Notes: generated from the letters alone by a model not told the origin. Positions 8,422 through 17,901 are shown, numbered from the stretch's first letter. The stretch: DNA of 64,000 nt from JBGPTK01 sp963797765 (GCA_963797765.1 CAWCQU010000002.1:1116001-1180000); one strand, 5' to 3'. Numbers and translations are program-made.

Positions 8422-8969
8422 GACTGGTGCCTCAAATCTTTCTCGGCTCGGGGATCTTTGGAAATCGGAAATAACAATTGCTTCAGCGCCATGCGGGCCC
8501 GAAACAAGCGGGAACGGACGGTGTTCACGGGCACGCGCAACACCTGGGAAATTTCCTCGTAACTTAATTGCTCGTATTCGCGCAGCATCAGGGCTTCGCG
8601 ATGGTCGGGTTCGAGTTGCTCCACCGCGCGGCGTAGAAAGAGAGATGATTCGGAATCGGCCGTATCGGCTAATTCGTTTGCGTCACCGGATTCTCTCGGT
8701 TTCGCCGCTGCTTTGCGTCTTTCGGCGTGCAGCAGGCGCAGCGCAATTGCGTATAGATAGGTTCGGAATAACGCGCGCGGCTCGTATCGGGCTGCGGCGC
8801 GCAGGACGGCAACAAAAGTTTCCTGCGCCAGGTCTTCGGCTCGGGCGGAATCGTCCAGGCGGCGCCGGAAGAATCCGTAGATCGGCTCGCGATAGCGTTC
8901 GAAAAGTTCGGTGAAGGCTTCTTTTGAGCCTGCCTGGAACGCGAGCATTAATTGTTCATCGTTGGTCAT
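8418..8969 (-). CDS. ECF-type RNA polymerase sigma factor
   Basis: 183 residues with the two sigma modules of an extracytoplasmic-function sigma factor. Region 2 (about 18-85) includes the core-binding and -10 recognition helix (ARAEDLAQETFVAVLRAA, then FRTYLYAIALRLLHAERRK). Region 4 (about 110-160) includes the helix-turn-helix LSYEEISQVLRVPVNTVRSR. The gene is first in a two-gene operon with its membrane anti-sigma factor, overlapping by 4 bp, which is the classic arrangement for signal-released sigma activity. The targets are not visible. Confidence 0.93.
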   Translation of the reverse strand: MTNDEQLMLAFQAGSKEAFTELFERYREPIYGFFRRRLDDSARAEDLAQETFVAVLRAAARYEPRALFRTYLYAIALRLLHAERRKAAAKPRESGDANELADTADSESSLFLRRAVEQLEPDHREALMLREYEQLSYEEISQVLRVPVNTVRSRLFRARMALKQLLFPISKDPRAEKDLRHQS

Positions 8970-9114
8970 CTACGTTGAGCAATCCGTGCAACCGATCTTG
9001 CCTCTATCTTAGAACGAAGCTGGCCTGGTTTCTTGCAGCGTTGGAAGCCGGCCATTGCGGAGCGAGTTGCCGGGCTGGAACGCCATAAGCAAGATCAAAA
9101 GCAAAGTCAAATGC

Positions 9115-9165
9115 AGGGCGCGGCTCCCCGATCGAAATCATCGGGGCAGGAAAGCCGGCCCTACA
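9115..9165. repeat. Short GC-rich palindromic repeat, split by an inner hairpin
   Basis: Begins with AGGGCGCGGCT and ends with AGCCGGCCCTACA, the two halves of the 27-bp repeat found intact at 16871 and 31533. Here they are separated by an extra hairpin (CCCCGAT...ATCGGGG). It lies in the gap between the sigma gene and glmM. Confidence 0.6.
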
Positions 9166-9237
9166 ACTGCTTTCACTTACGGTAATGGCGGAGAATGGAA
9201 AAAAGTTCCCTGGAGGGGAGGATTTTGACGGAAATGC

Positions 9238-9263
9238 GCACAGCCAGGAGTGGCTGTGCTACT
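9238..9263. repeat. Palindromic repeat at the 3' end of glmM (copy of the arm found in yidD-yidC)
   Basis: The 26-bp minus-strand sequence starting AGTAGCACAGCCACTCCTGG contains CACAGCCA/TGGCTGTG, an 8-bp stem. It is identical over 25 bases to the left arm of the element at 36619. The TAG in it (9259-9261) is the glmM stop codon, so the repeat forms the end of the glmM transcript and could act as its terminator or stabiliser. Confidence 0.7.
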
Positions 9264-10677
9264 GGACGCCGATGGCGGTTTTCAGGGCGGCGGCGATATC
9301 GTGGGACCAGCGTTTTACGTCGGCTTCGTGTTCGGCTTCCACCATTACGCGGGCCAGCGGCTCGGTGCCGGAATAGCGCAAAACTACGCGGCCGGAATTT
9401 CCCAGGGCGCGTTCCGCTTCTGCTAGCACGCTGAGCACGGCGGGAAGCGTTTCCAGAGCGGGCTTGGTGCGCACTTTCACGTTCACGATGGTTTGCGGGT
9501 AAACTTTCAGATCGGAAACGAACTGATCAATCGGACCGCGCAGCGCGATCAGGCTGGCGATTTTCAGCGCGGTGAGCATGCCGTCGCCGGTGGTGGCGTC
9601 ATCGAGAAATAAAATGTGGCCGGACTGCTCGCCGCCCAGGTTCGCTCCGATGCGAATCATTTCCTCGAGCACGTAACGGTCGCCCACTCCCGTGCGGGCC
9701 AGCTTCAATCCCGAGCGGTCGAGCGCGCGCTCCAAGCCCAGATTCGCCATGGTGGTGCCGACAATTGTGCCAGTCTTCAATTTGCCGGAGGATTTTAAAT
9801 AACGTCCCATAGCCAGCAATACGCCATCGCCATCGATCAATCGGCCCTCGCGGGTCATCAGCATGGCGCGATCCGCGTCGCCATCGAATGCCACGCCGAG
9901 ATTGGCCTTCACTTCCAGCACTTTGGCGCGCATCACTTCCGGATGCAGCGATCCGCAGCCTGCGTTGATATTCCGGCCGTCGGGCTGATCGTTCATCGTG
10001 ATTACGTTGGCGCCCAGCGAGCGGAATAATTTCGGCGCCAGTTTGCTGGCGGCGCCGTTCGCGCAGTCCAGCACGATTTTCATGCCCGTCAGTTTTGTAC
10101 CTTCGAGCACCGCGATGCGGAGACCTTCCAGATAATCGTCATGCAGACGCAGATCGGCTTCCAGGCGCACGGGTGCGGGGGAAACCGGCACGGGAAAATT
10201 TCCCATGTCGTGTTCGATTTCCGCTTCAATGGCGTCTGGAAACTTCATTCCACTGGCGGAGATCAGCTTCACGCCGTTATCGTGATAGGGATTGTGGGAC
10301 GCGGAGATCACCATTCCCGCGGCAAAGCCTTCCTGTTTTACCAGCCAGGCAACGCCCGGAGTGGTGAGAATGCCCGCAAATACGGGCTCGGCTCCCGAGG
10401 CGATCAGGCCCTGCGCCAACCGCTCCGCGATGTGCGGCCCGGATTCGCGCGTATCCATTCCCAGCAGCACACGAGGACGCTGGGAATGTTCGCGCTCGTG
10501 TTTGGCCAGATAGCTGCCGAGAGCGCGGCCAACGCGATAGAGCGTCGCGTCGTCCAATGGCGGCTCGCCGGGGATTCCCCGGATGCCATCGGTACCGAAT
10601 AGGTTCTTTGATTTGGGTGTCAAAATGTCGCTGGGCGGCATAGTAGTGGAGTTTAGCACGTCACTTTTGATTGGCAT
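9259..10677 (-). CDS. glmM: Phosphoglucosamine mutase
   Basis: 472 residues of the phosphohexomutase family, converting glucosamine-6-phosphate to glucosamine-1-phosphate for UDP-GlcNAc and so for peptidoglycan and LPS. FGTDGIRG near residue 29 is the signature N-terminal motif. SASHNPYHDNGVK (about 130) carries the active-site phosphoserine. DGDADR (about 260) is the metal-binding loop, and the C-terminal phosphate loop RYSGTEPLARVMVE (about 434) is intact. The family is usually about 445 residues, so the 25-residue leader before FGTDG may be too long; an in-frame ATG at 10641 is an alternative. The stop codon lies inside a dispersed repeat. Confidence 0.96.
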   Translation of the reverse strand: MPIKSDVLNSTTMPPSDILTPKSKNLFGTDGIRGIPGEPPLDDATLYRVGRALGSYLAKHEREHSQRPRVLLGMDTRESGPHIAERLAQGLIASGAEPVFAGILTTPGVAWLVKQEGFAAGMVISASHNPYHDNGVKLISASGMKFPDAIEAEIEHDMGNFPVPVSPAPVRLEADLRLHDDYLEGLRIAVLEGTKLTGMKIVLDCANGAASKLAPKLFRSLGANVITMNDQPDGRNINAGCGSLHPEVMRAKVLEVKANLGVAFDGDADRAMLMTREGRLIDGDGVLLAMGRYLKSSGKLKTGTIVGTTMANLGLERALDRSGLKLARTGVGDRYVLEEMIRIGANLGGEQSGHILFLDDATTGDGMLTALKIASLIALRGPIDQFVSDLKVYPQTIVNVKVRTKPALETLPAVLSVLAEAERALGNSGRVVLRYSGTEPLARVMVEAEHEADVKRWSHDIAAALKTAIGVQ

Positions 10678-10840
10678 GCGTTTCTGAATGGCACTGTCTC
10701 CATATCATCAACAACAGGGATTCCGCCAGTTCCTTGGCGATTGATGCGGCCGGACCTGAAAAGCGACGGGGTACTGCTTTGCAGGCACCGAGGCTCCGTG
10801 GACATTTAAGCAGCGGCACGAATATGATAACGTAACGCCA

Positions 10841-11929
10841 GTGTCGACCATGCCAGCTCAAGAATCGCGTCTCAGCACTGCGGGTTCGCCGGCCGGAAGA
10901 ATTATTGCTGGCGGAATTGTGATTGCATTTTGCTACTGGGCGTCAAGCGTATTAGTGACGCTGCTGGTGGCTGTGTTGCTCGCCTATTTTCTCGACCCCG
11001 TGGTTTCCTGGATGGAAGACTGGCACATCCCGCGCGCGTTGGGATCGCTGCTGATCGTATTTGTTACGTTGGGCCTGCTTTTTGCGTTGACTTGGACTTT
11101 GGTGGTTCGGCTGGATCAATTCGGTTCCGATTGGCCGAAGTATCGCGCGCCATTGAGGTCGGTGGCGGGCGCGATCGAGCAAAAGCTGGCAGGAATTGAG
11201 AAGCACGTTTCGGAAATATCCCAGGAAGAAACCACCACCGCTGTTACCACCACCTTGCCTCAGCAAGTCTTTCAAGTGAACGATCCGCACTCGGTGCGTA
11301 ATGCCGTGTTGAGTCATTTGGGTTCGGTTTACACCGCAATCTTGGCATCCACGTTTGTGCCTTTTCTGGTGTTTTTCATGCTGGCCGCGAAACGGCAGGT
11401 GTGGCACGCGACGATGCAGCTTTTTCCAGCGAGCGAACGCACGGAAGTGAAACTCACGCTCGATGAAGTGAGCATCATGCTGCGCAGTTACGTGATTGGC
11501 ACCGGACTGGTGGGCGTGATTCTGATTTTGGCTGGTTGGATCTATTTCTGGACGATCGGCCTGGATTTTCCGTTCCTGGTGGCGCTGGCTTCCGGTTTGC
11601 TTAACCTGGTGCCGTATCTCGGTGTGGTAATGTCCTGGGTGCCGCCGCTGATCGTGGGACTGCGCACGCACCACACCAGTTTGTTTTATCTGGGCATCAT
11701 CGGCATGCTGAGTTTTTTCCACTTGATGGGCGCGAATGTTTTGTTTCCCGCGCTGGTGGGCCGGCGGGTTCACTTGAACGCCGTAGCTGTAACAATTTCG
11801 CTGCTGTTCTGGGGATTTATGTGGGGCGCGATGGGTTTGCTGCTGGCGATTCCGATCACCGCCACAATCAAGGTGATTTGCGACCACGTGGAAAGTTGCC
11901 AGCCGGTAGGACGCTGGCTGGGCGCCTAG
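10841..11929 (+). CDS. AI-2E family transporter (PerM/YdgG-like membrane protein)
   Basis: 362-residue polytopic protein. Paired helices lie at the N-terminus (IIAGGIVIAFCYWASSVLVTLLVAVLLAYFLDP, about 25-55, then LGSLLIVFVTLGLLFALTW), followed by a soluble stretch (about 90-165) and five helices to the end. The DPVVSWMEDWHIPRALG loop, the GLLNLVPYLGVVMSWVPP segment and the HxxxANVLFPALVGRRVHLNAV stretch are typical of the family. Some members export autoinducer-2 or act as Na+/Li+-H+ antiporters; the substrate here is open. A GTG at 10841 is listed as the start; an ATG at 10850 is equally possible. It is transcribed divergently from glmM. Confidence 0.88.
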   Translation: MSTMPAQESRLSTAGSPAGRIIAGGIVIAFCYWASSVLVTLLVAVLLAYFLDPVVSWMEDWHIPRALGSLLIVFVTLGLLFALTWTLVVRLDQFGSDWPKYRAPLRSVAGAIEQKLAGIEKHVSEISQEETTTAVTTTLPQQVFQVNDPHSVRNAVLSHLGSVYTAILASTFVPFLVFFMLAAKRQVWHATMQLFPASERTEVKLTLDEVSIMLRSYVIGTGLVGVILILAGWIYFWTIGLDFPFLVALASGLLNLVPYLGVVMSWVPPLIVGLRTHHTSLFYLGIIGMLSFFHLMGANVLFPALVGRRVHLNAVAVTISLLFWGFMWGAMGLLLAIPITATIKVICDHVESCQPVGRWLGA

Positions 11930-11932
11930 TCC

Positions 11933-11955
11933 GAAAATTTCCGATTAAAATTTTC
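11933..11955. terminator. AT-rich hairpin between convergent genes
   Basis: GAAAATTT (11933-11940) and AAATTTTC (11948-11955) pair across a 7-base loop in the 69-bp gap between two convergent genes. Stems of only A and T are weak, but the symmetric position suits a bidirectional terminator. Confidence 0.3.
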
Positions 11956-11998
11956 CCTGCAAAATCAAAATTTTTCCAATTTAATTCCGGAACTTGAT

Positions 11999-12511
11999 CT
12001 AGTGCTGTTCCGCGTTTTGGGGAGCAGCGCCCAAGTTGCGCACATAGTGAACCAATTGCCAAATCTGTTCGTCGTTATAAACTTTTCCAAAGCCGGGCAT
12101 TCCGCTCAGGCGCACTCCGTGCTTGATGATCCAGTGCAATTCCGGATCGGACCATTCCTGCACTTCCTTTGAGCCGAGATCGGGTGTGCGCGGGTACATC
12201 CAGCGGCCTGCGTTGCTGGGTGTGCGCCCGTCGTTTCCGTGGCACACGGAGCACTCACCCATAAAGATCGTTCGTCCGCTGGCCATGTTTGCAGTGCCGC
12301 TGGGCGCGCTGGATTTTTTTGCCGCGCGGCTGATGATCCAGTGTTTCGCTCGCGTGGCCAGATAAGTTTCTCGAGCGCCGGGTTCAGGCAGCGCGCTGAT
12401 ATTGATGTGAGTGGCGGCGAAACAAACGCCCGCGAGTAGAATCAATAAAACGATCACCACTACCAACGCACGATTGCTTCGCATCGACAAAGGCCTCCGC
12501 ACGATTCGCAA
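11999..12511 (-). CDS. Membrane-anchored c-type cytochrome
   Basis: 170 residues. An uncleaved-looking N-terminal helix (ALVVVIVLLILLAGVCFAA, about 14-32) is followed by one haem-c domain. CSVCH at about residue 85 binds haem covalently, and the distal methionine is probably that of SGMPGF (about 137). The C-terminal helix DEQIWQLVHYVRNL is typical of cytochrome_C/CccA-like domains. It would carry electrons on the outer face of the inner membrane. The ATG nine codons downstream (12484) is an alternative start. Its redox partner is not in the window. Confidence 0.88.
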   Translation of the reverse strand: MRIVRRPLSMRSNRALVVVIVLLILLAGVCFAATHINISALPEPGARETYLATRAKHWIISRAAKKSSAPSGTANMASGRTIFMGECSVCHGNDGRTPSNAGRWMYPRTPDLGSKEVQEWSDPELHWIIKHGVRLSGMPGFGKVYNDEQIWQLVHYVRNLGAAPQNAEQH

Positions 12512-12619
12512 AATACGGAGAAGAACACAGCCGGGTGTGAGTTTTGCGCCGCCTCACGCCCGGTTGCAATTAGGGCCCGGATCACGCGCAGGACCGATCG
12601 TCCCGGTTGCGCGGGCACG

Positions 12620-13006
12620 TCACATCATTCCGCCGATATCCACGTTGACCCACTTGCCATTTTTGTTCACTTCCACTTTGTCCGCCTGCAACGCGGTTCC
12701 GTGGAGAGTGCCGGTGACGCGAATTGTTTCGCCAACGTAGGGTGCCAAGGCAAGGGACGGAGCAAGGAGGGCATAAAATTTATTGTCGCTGGTGAGCAGC
12801 GCGCCGGGAGTGCCGGCTTTCAGGCACATCGTGCCGCAGCCTTTCATTCCCGAGTGGTCGTTTCCGGCGTTCTTGGCGGTGTCTTCCAGATAGCATTTGC
12901 TATCCACTAATTTGCCTTCGTAAGTGCTCGGTTTATCGGCGGCGAATAATGCAGCGGCGTTTGAAAGCAAAAATGCCAGCGCGAGAGTGACTGCAATTTT
13001 CTTCAT
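12620..13006 (-). CDS. Secreted hypothetical protein
   Basis: 128 residues starting MKKIAVTLALAFLLSNAAALFA, a clean Sec signal peptide with a likely cut after FAA. The mature part (YEGKLVDSKCY, MKGCGTMCLKAG, VGETIRVTGTLHG, ADKVEVNKNGKW) has three cysteines and a small beta-rich OB-like pattern seen in periplasmic proteins of Acidobacteriota. An AGGGAGA site precedes the ATG at 13006; the frame remains open upstream to 13120 but without a better start. No function can be assigned. It lies next to the cytochrome gene on the same strand but 100 bp away. Confidence 0.7.
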   Translation of the reverse strand: MKKIAVTLALAFLLSNAAALFAADKPSTYEGKLVDSKCYLEDTAKNAGNDHSGMKGCGTMCLKAGTPGALLTSDNKFYALLAPSLALAPYVGETIRVTGTLHGTALQADKVEVNKNGKWVNVDIGGMM

Positions 13007-13149
13007 GAACGATTCTCCCTTGAATTGAATTTCACCATAGGTGAATACAACATTGGATTCATTCTTGCTGCTCCGGGGTGCACAGATTTTTTGCCGTCGA
13101 TACCGGTTTGAGGATTTCAAAACTTCGGGGCAATGGGCGCCCGAGAATC

Positions 13150-13845
13150 TTACTCCGGCCGACGCAGCAAATCGACAAATGGAGATAAATTACCGGCCTG
13201 TTGAAACAAGCGAATCGCGGCGATTCCCCGAGCTCCAGCCGACAGGCAATCCCTCGCGTTCCCGAGCGTAATTCCACCGATCGCCAGCACAATCAGGTGT
13301 ACCGCGCGGCAAACGTCCGATAACCGGCCAATTCCTTGGGGCGGGCCAAAGGCGCGCTTGGAGGGAGTGTCGAAAACCGGACCGAAGAAAAGATAATCAG
13401 CGCCGTCCCGTTCGGCGGCCAGCGCCTCCGGCAATTGATGGCAGGAAGCGCCCACCAAAAATCCATCGGGGGCGTGACCGGAGCGGCACCAGCGGACCAC
13501 ATCAGCAACCGGAGCGGATTGACCACCGAGATGGACTCCGGCGGCACCGGAAGCAAGGGCCACATCGAGACGATCATTGATCAAGATTTTTGTGTTTGTT
13601 CCGGCAGCCAGCGAAACGGCTTTGCGCGCGAGATCGAGAAGAGCGCGAGTGGGGAGATCTTTTTCACGAATCTGGATCCAATCGATTCCGGCGGAGATGG
13701 CCGCTGCGATGGAGGGAAATAAATCGCCATTTCTTTCCGGGGGGAGTTCGCTGCGTCCGGTGACGTAACAGAGGATCGGCCTAGCTATGTGTGGCAACGG
13801 TAGCAGAGGGGCGGCGGCGAAACGATTCCAGGGCCAGGAGAGCAT
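13150..13845 (-). CDS. thiE: Thiamine-phosphate synthase
   Basis: 231 residues with the TIM-barrel signatures of ThiE/TenI: CYVTGR (strand 1), GIDWIQIREKDL (the pyrophosphate and substrate loop), ILINDRLDVALASGAAGVHLGG, VGASCHQLPEALAAERDGADYLFFGPVFDTPSK, and the C-terminal phosphate-binding strands LAIGGI and GARGIAAI. It joins the pyrimidine and thiazole halves of thiamine. Its first 20 codons overlap the end of the upstream small membrane-protein gene by 65 bp, so a later start is possible; the first conserved motif is only at about residue 26. No other thi gene is nearby. Confidence 0.93.
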   Translation of the reverse strand: MLSWPWNRFAAAPLLPLPHIARPILCYVTGRSELPPERNGDLFPSIAAAISAGIDWIQIREKDLPTRALLDLARKAVSLAAGTNTKILINDRLDVALASGAAGVHLGGQSAPVADVVRWCRSGHAPDGFLVGASCHQLPEALAAERDGADYLFFGPVFDTPSKRAFGPPQGIGRLSDVCRAVHLIVLAIGGITLGNARDCLSAGARGIAAIRLFQQAGNLSPFVDLLRRPE

Positions 13846-14026
13846 CCAGAATGCCGAGGCCGGAAATCGCGCCGCGAATGTAGGGATTCAACAAGATCGG
13901 GATCAATACCGGAAAGCGATTCAGAAAATAATTCGTTTCCCAGAAGGAAGACCAGGGAACCAGCACCAGCAGCATGCCCAGCTCGAGCCAAACCAGGATC
14001 AGCAGTACGCGGAGGAGGCGATTCAT
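13781..14026 (-). CDS. Small hypothetical membrane protein
   Basis: 81 residues with two hydrophobic segments (LRVLLILVWLELGMLLVLVPW at 5-25 and a weaker one around FPVLIPILLNPYIRGAISGLGILDALLAL) and a basic tail. It lies between the TPR gene and thiE, 10 bp after the TPR gene's stop region, and overlaps thiE. Same strand and tight spacing suggest co-transcription. No family recognised. Confidence 0.6.
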   Translation of the reverse strand: MNRLLRVLLILVWLELGMLLVLVPWSSFWETNYFLNRFPVLIPILLNPYIRGAISGLGILDALLALESFRRRPSATVATHS

Positions 14027-14036
14027 CTAGTCGTCA

Positions 14037-16648
14037 TCAATGTTTCGGAAGCGAAGCGATTCGCTCGGCCACGTCGCGGTAGTCAATGTTCATCGCGTAG
14101 ACCTGGCGGAAACTTTCCAGCGCGGCGGCATTTTCTCCGGCAAGCTCCTGAGCGATGCCTAGATCGTACCTCAAGGCGAGGATGGATTCCTGGTCAAGCC
14201 CCGGAGTTTCCAGAGCCCGTTGATACCATACCGCGGCAATCTTTGGCTCATTCTTGGCCATGAACGTGAGGCCCAAGAGAGTAGAACATTGCATCGCGTA
14301 ACGGAAGGGGCGTCCGTTCTGAACGGACTTGGCGACCTTCTGAAATTCTCCGATGGCTTCATCGAGCAGGCCCATTTCGCGGTAGGCGATTCCCAGGTTG
14401 TAGTGAGTTTCGAGATCTTCCTCTTCTTCGCCGATCTCTTCGAGTTCGGTGCGGAAATCCTGGAACACGTCGTGCAATTGATCGACGTTATCTCCATTCG
14501 AGGGCGCGGGGGCCTTGGGCGGCTTGGGAGCAGCCGCGGAACTTGCGGGAGCGGGAGCTTCTTCCGGCAAACGTTCCAGGCCATCCACTTCAGCCGCGAG
14601 TTCGCTGAGGAATTGATCCTGGGACATCGCGGACTGCTCTTGCTTTTCTTCGACAGCGGCGGCGGAGGGAACCAGCTCGAGTTCAAAATCGAAAACATCT
14701 TCCAGCGAAGGGCTCATCTCGGCTGATTCGACTGCTTCGGCCGGCTCAGGTTCCGCGGGCAATGGGGAATCGGAATTTTCGGCCGAGGCCGTTCCTGCCT
14801 TTTCGATTTCCGACGCAAGCGAGGCCCAGTCTTCGGTCAAATCAATTTCGAAATCCGTTTCGGCGGAGGCTTCGTGCACCGGCACAGCTTCCGCAACCGG
14901 CGCAGCGACTGGTGGAGCAACCTGTTGCACGGGCGGAGGCGCATGCTGGGGCTGCGGCGATTCCGGAATGTCAATCGAAGGCATCGCGGCCAGCGGTTCT
15001 TCTTCGACGGGCGGCAATTCAACCGGGGCTACCGTGAATTCAGCAGGAGCAGGCGCGCTGCCGGCTACAGGCTGCTCGGCGGTTACGGCCTCAGCCGAGG
15101 CTACGGCGGCGCGCTGGAAACGGCGGCGAAATTCTCCGAAGCGATCGGCGTTCGAAGCGTCGCCGCGATCGGCATAAATTTTTTCGAGCCGGGCAGCGAT
15201 TTCGGCGGTGCGGCGTTCATTTCCGGAGCCGACACACAAATCCAAAAGGCGTTCGAGCGTGGGCGTGTGATGGGGCACTCGCTGGAGAACGGTTTCGAGA
15301 AGCTGAACCGCTTTTTGCGACAGGCCGTAACTGGAAAAAAGATCGACATCCGTGAGCGCCTGGGTGACATAGCGCTGAGTCTCTTCGTCCAGCGTCGGTT
15401 CCGGCAACACTTCGGGAGCAGCCGGCTCTTCGATAGGAGCTTCTTCTTCCAAGACGGCTGAAACGCTGACGGGTTCGCGGCCGGTCTGCGTGCGGAGCAG
15501 ATTCAAGCGCTTGAGCAAGTTTTCATCATCGGGCTTGCGCTCGAGGAGTTCCTGGTAAAGCTCTTCCGCTTCCTTGAGTCTTCCGGCGGCGCTATTGGTT
15601 TCCGCCAATTGCTTGATGGAATCCGCCAGCCGGAAGGAATCACTTGTCTTGCGGTAAAGATCGACCAGCCACTCGCGGGGCTCGAGGCTGCCTGGCAATT
15701 GTTCGGCGGCGCTGGTGAGCGCCTTGGCGAGATGTTCCTGTTCGCCGCTTTCGATCATGACTTCACGAATTTCGTTTAGCAGAGTGAGTGCGCCTTCTGC
15801 TTTGCCGGATTCGAGCATTGCTAATGCCACGGTATACACATGACGATAATGCTGGCGGCCGTGCGCCAGGACTTTTTGGGCGAGACTGATGGCGCGCGTC
15901 ATGTCCCCGAATTTGAGCAGCAGGTCGAGAAAGACAGAGGTCATTTCCCCGCCGTTCGAGGAATCCGGCTGGCCTTCGAGAAGGGCAATGGCCGCGGGCA
16001 TCTGTCCGCCGGCGAAGAGAGAGCGCGCTTTCAAAAGGATCACTTGCAGGTTGCCTGGATCGCCGGCCAGCGCTTTCTCGAGCAGTTTTTGCGCTTCGGC
16101 CACCTCGCCGCGATCGAGCAACCGCTCCGCAAAATTGACACAAACCAGGGCAGCTTCTTTTTCTGGCCCATGGCGTGATAGAGATCGGCCAGCTTCAATT
16201 GGACGCGATGATTATCCGGCTCGACTTCGAGCAACTTCTGCAAAGCTTCAATGGCCTGCTGGCTGCGGTTCGCTTTCGTATAAATTTCGGCGAGCTGCAG
16301 GAACAGCGTGCGGGCTTCGCTCAGCACGCCCTGCTGAACGTAAAGTTCCGCAAGCCGTTCGAGGGGCGAAGTTTCCGCCGGAGCCAGCTTGGCAATTTTT
16401 TTGTAAATGGCGATAGCTTTGCTGTTGAAACCGTCGTGCAGAAAAACATTGGCGAGGCGCTCGAAACAATCGGTAGCGCGCTGGGTATCGCCATTGCGAA
16501 CGTAGAGGTCGCCCAGAGTCATCAGCGTGGATTGGTCTTTCGGTTCGTGCTTGAGGATTTGCTGATATTCCGCGATGGCCTGGGCGAGCTTGCCCTGTTG
16601 CAGATACTTCAGCGCCGATTCTTGGGCTTTGCTCTTGGTATAGATCAT
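14037..16648 (-). CDS. Tetratricopeptide-repeat scaffold protein (single-base frameshift near 16155)
   Basis: Two overlapping frames together encode one protein of about 870 residues. Frame A (16040-16648, 202 aa) carries five TPR-like repeats (ALKYLQQGKLAQAIAEYQQIL, LMTLGDLYVRNGDTQRATDCF and so on). Frame B (14037 to about 16150) continues in step from AALVCVNFAERLLDRGEVAEAQKLLEKAL, with further TPRs, a long low-complexity Pro/Ala/Glu middle (about 14500-15110), and a last TPR pair at the C-terminus (THYNLGIAYREMGLLDEAIGEF). The shift falls in an A/G run read as AAAAAGAAG, where one extra base would restore KKEAA. The middle resembles FimV/FrzS-type linkers. Likely a protein-interaction scaffold; partners unknown. 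Confidence 0.75.
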
Positions 16649-16870
16649 CGAAAAGTTCCGGTTGCTCCGCGCCCGCGGGCGGCGCGGATGAGCCGACAGA
16701 GACGGGCGAAGAACAGTCCTAAGTACGTTAGCACACGCGAAAAAGCGGGGTCAACGAAGCGTCTTGGGAGCGTTTGAAAGACGATAACAGTGCCTGGGGG
16801 GGAAGTTCGATGGCGTGGGATGGCCATGCGGGAGGAGACGCGGGGCATTTGACGTTTGTTCGCGTGGGGG

Positions 16871-16897
16871 AGGGCGCGGCTGAAGCCGGCCCCTACA
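16871..16897. repeat. 27-bp dispersed palindromic repeat, copy 1
   Basis: AGGGCGCGGCTGAAGCCGGC continuing to 16897 contains the stem CGGCTGAAGCCG and is identical over all 27 bases to the copy at 31533-31559. It lies in the 267-bp gap upstream of the TPR gene and after the rnhB stop. REP-like in size and placement. Confidence 0.7.
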
Positions 16898-16915
16898 TAC
16901 GGATGAAGGCACAGC

Positions 16916-17596
16916 CTATGACTCGGAGGGAATGGAGACAGTTGGCAGATCGAGGGGCAAGGGAGGTTGGGTGGCGGTGGCGGCCCAGCAGGCGGATTCG
17001 CGAACCGGGGCGAAGGAGTAGCGGTGCAACGGCGAGGGGCCGTGCTGGCGAAGGGCTTCGAGATGTTCGCGAGTGCCGTAGCCTTTGTTGTTAATCAGGC
17101 CATAGTGCGGATAGATTTGGTCAAACTCGACCATCATGCGGTCGCGTTCCACTTTTGCGAGGATGGAGGCGGCGGCGATGGAAACGGAGCGGCAATCGCC
17201 GTGGATCAGGGAGCGCTGCTCGATGGCCAGGTCGAGTTGCATGGCGTCGATCAGCAGATAGTCGGGAGAAATTTCGAGAAGGGAGAGAGCCTGGACCATT
17301 GCCTGGCGGCTGGCTTGATAAATATTCCAGGCGTCGATGCGGCTGGCGTCAATTTCAGCGATGGCCCATGCCAGAGCGTGTTCACGGATTCGCTTGGCCA
17401 GTTGCTCGCGGCGCTCGGCGCGCAGTTTTTTGGAATCGTCGAGGCCGACAATTCTTCGCTTGGGATTGAGAATTACGACGGCGGCTACGACGGGACCGAA
17501 CAGCGAGCCGCGTCCCACTTCGTCGAGCCCGGCGATGCGCTGCCAGCCGCATTGGCGGGCTTCCCGTTCATAGCGCGATGAACACAGTCGATACAT
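16916..17596 (-). CDS. rnhB: Ribonuclease HII
   Basis: 226 residues of the RNase HII family, which cleaves single ribonucleotides and RNA primers in DNA. GLDEVGRGSLFGPVVAAVVI (about 24-43) carries the first catalytic Asp-Glu. DSKKL (about 55) follows, then the second Asp (LLIDAMQL), then SIAAASILAKVERDRMM (about 138-154), and the last acidic region. The C-terminus is about 20 residues longer than average. In many genomes rnhB follows rplS; here it lies 2.1 kb downstream of rplS on the same strand with a plus-strand gene pair inserted between them. Confidence 0.95.
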   Translation of the reverse strand: MYRLCSSRYEREARQCGWQRIAGLDEVGRGSLFGPVVAAVVILNPKRRIVGLDDSKKLRAERREQLAKRIREHALAWAIAEIDASRIDAWNIYQASRQAMVQALSLLEISPDYLLIDAMQLDLAIEQRSLIHGDCRSVSIAAASILAKVERDRMMVEFDQIYPHYGLINNKGYGTREHLEALRQHGPSPLHRYSFAPVRESACWAATATQPPLPLDLPTVSIPSES

Positions 17597-17901
17597 CCGT
17601 GCGGGATTCTAGCACAGGGATTTATCCGATTGCGTTTGCAAGAGAAGTTCGTCCGGGATTTCCATTTTCCCTTATTCGAGCATTGGGGCTGTGCGATTCG
17701 GATGGGCAGCGAAAAAACCAACTTATACCCAAACATTTGCGTGTTGCCCGTGATTCCTCGCCCCGATCCCCCCATGCGGGGCCATCGGGACCCGGAACGG
17801 CGCTGAAGCCAAAGTTTCAGAGGGAAGTTCACTTTGCTGCGCCTCGTTTCTAGTGTGTTACCATGCCGAGCAAGTACAAGCTCGATATATCAGGAGGAGC
17901 T

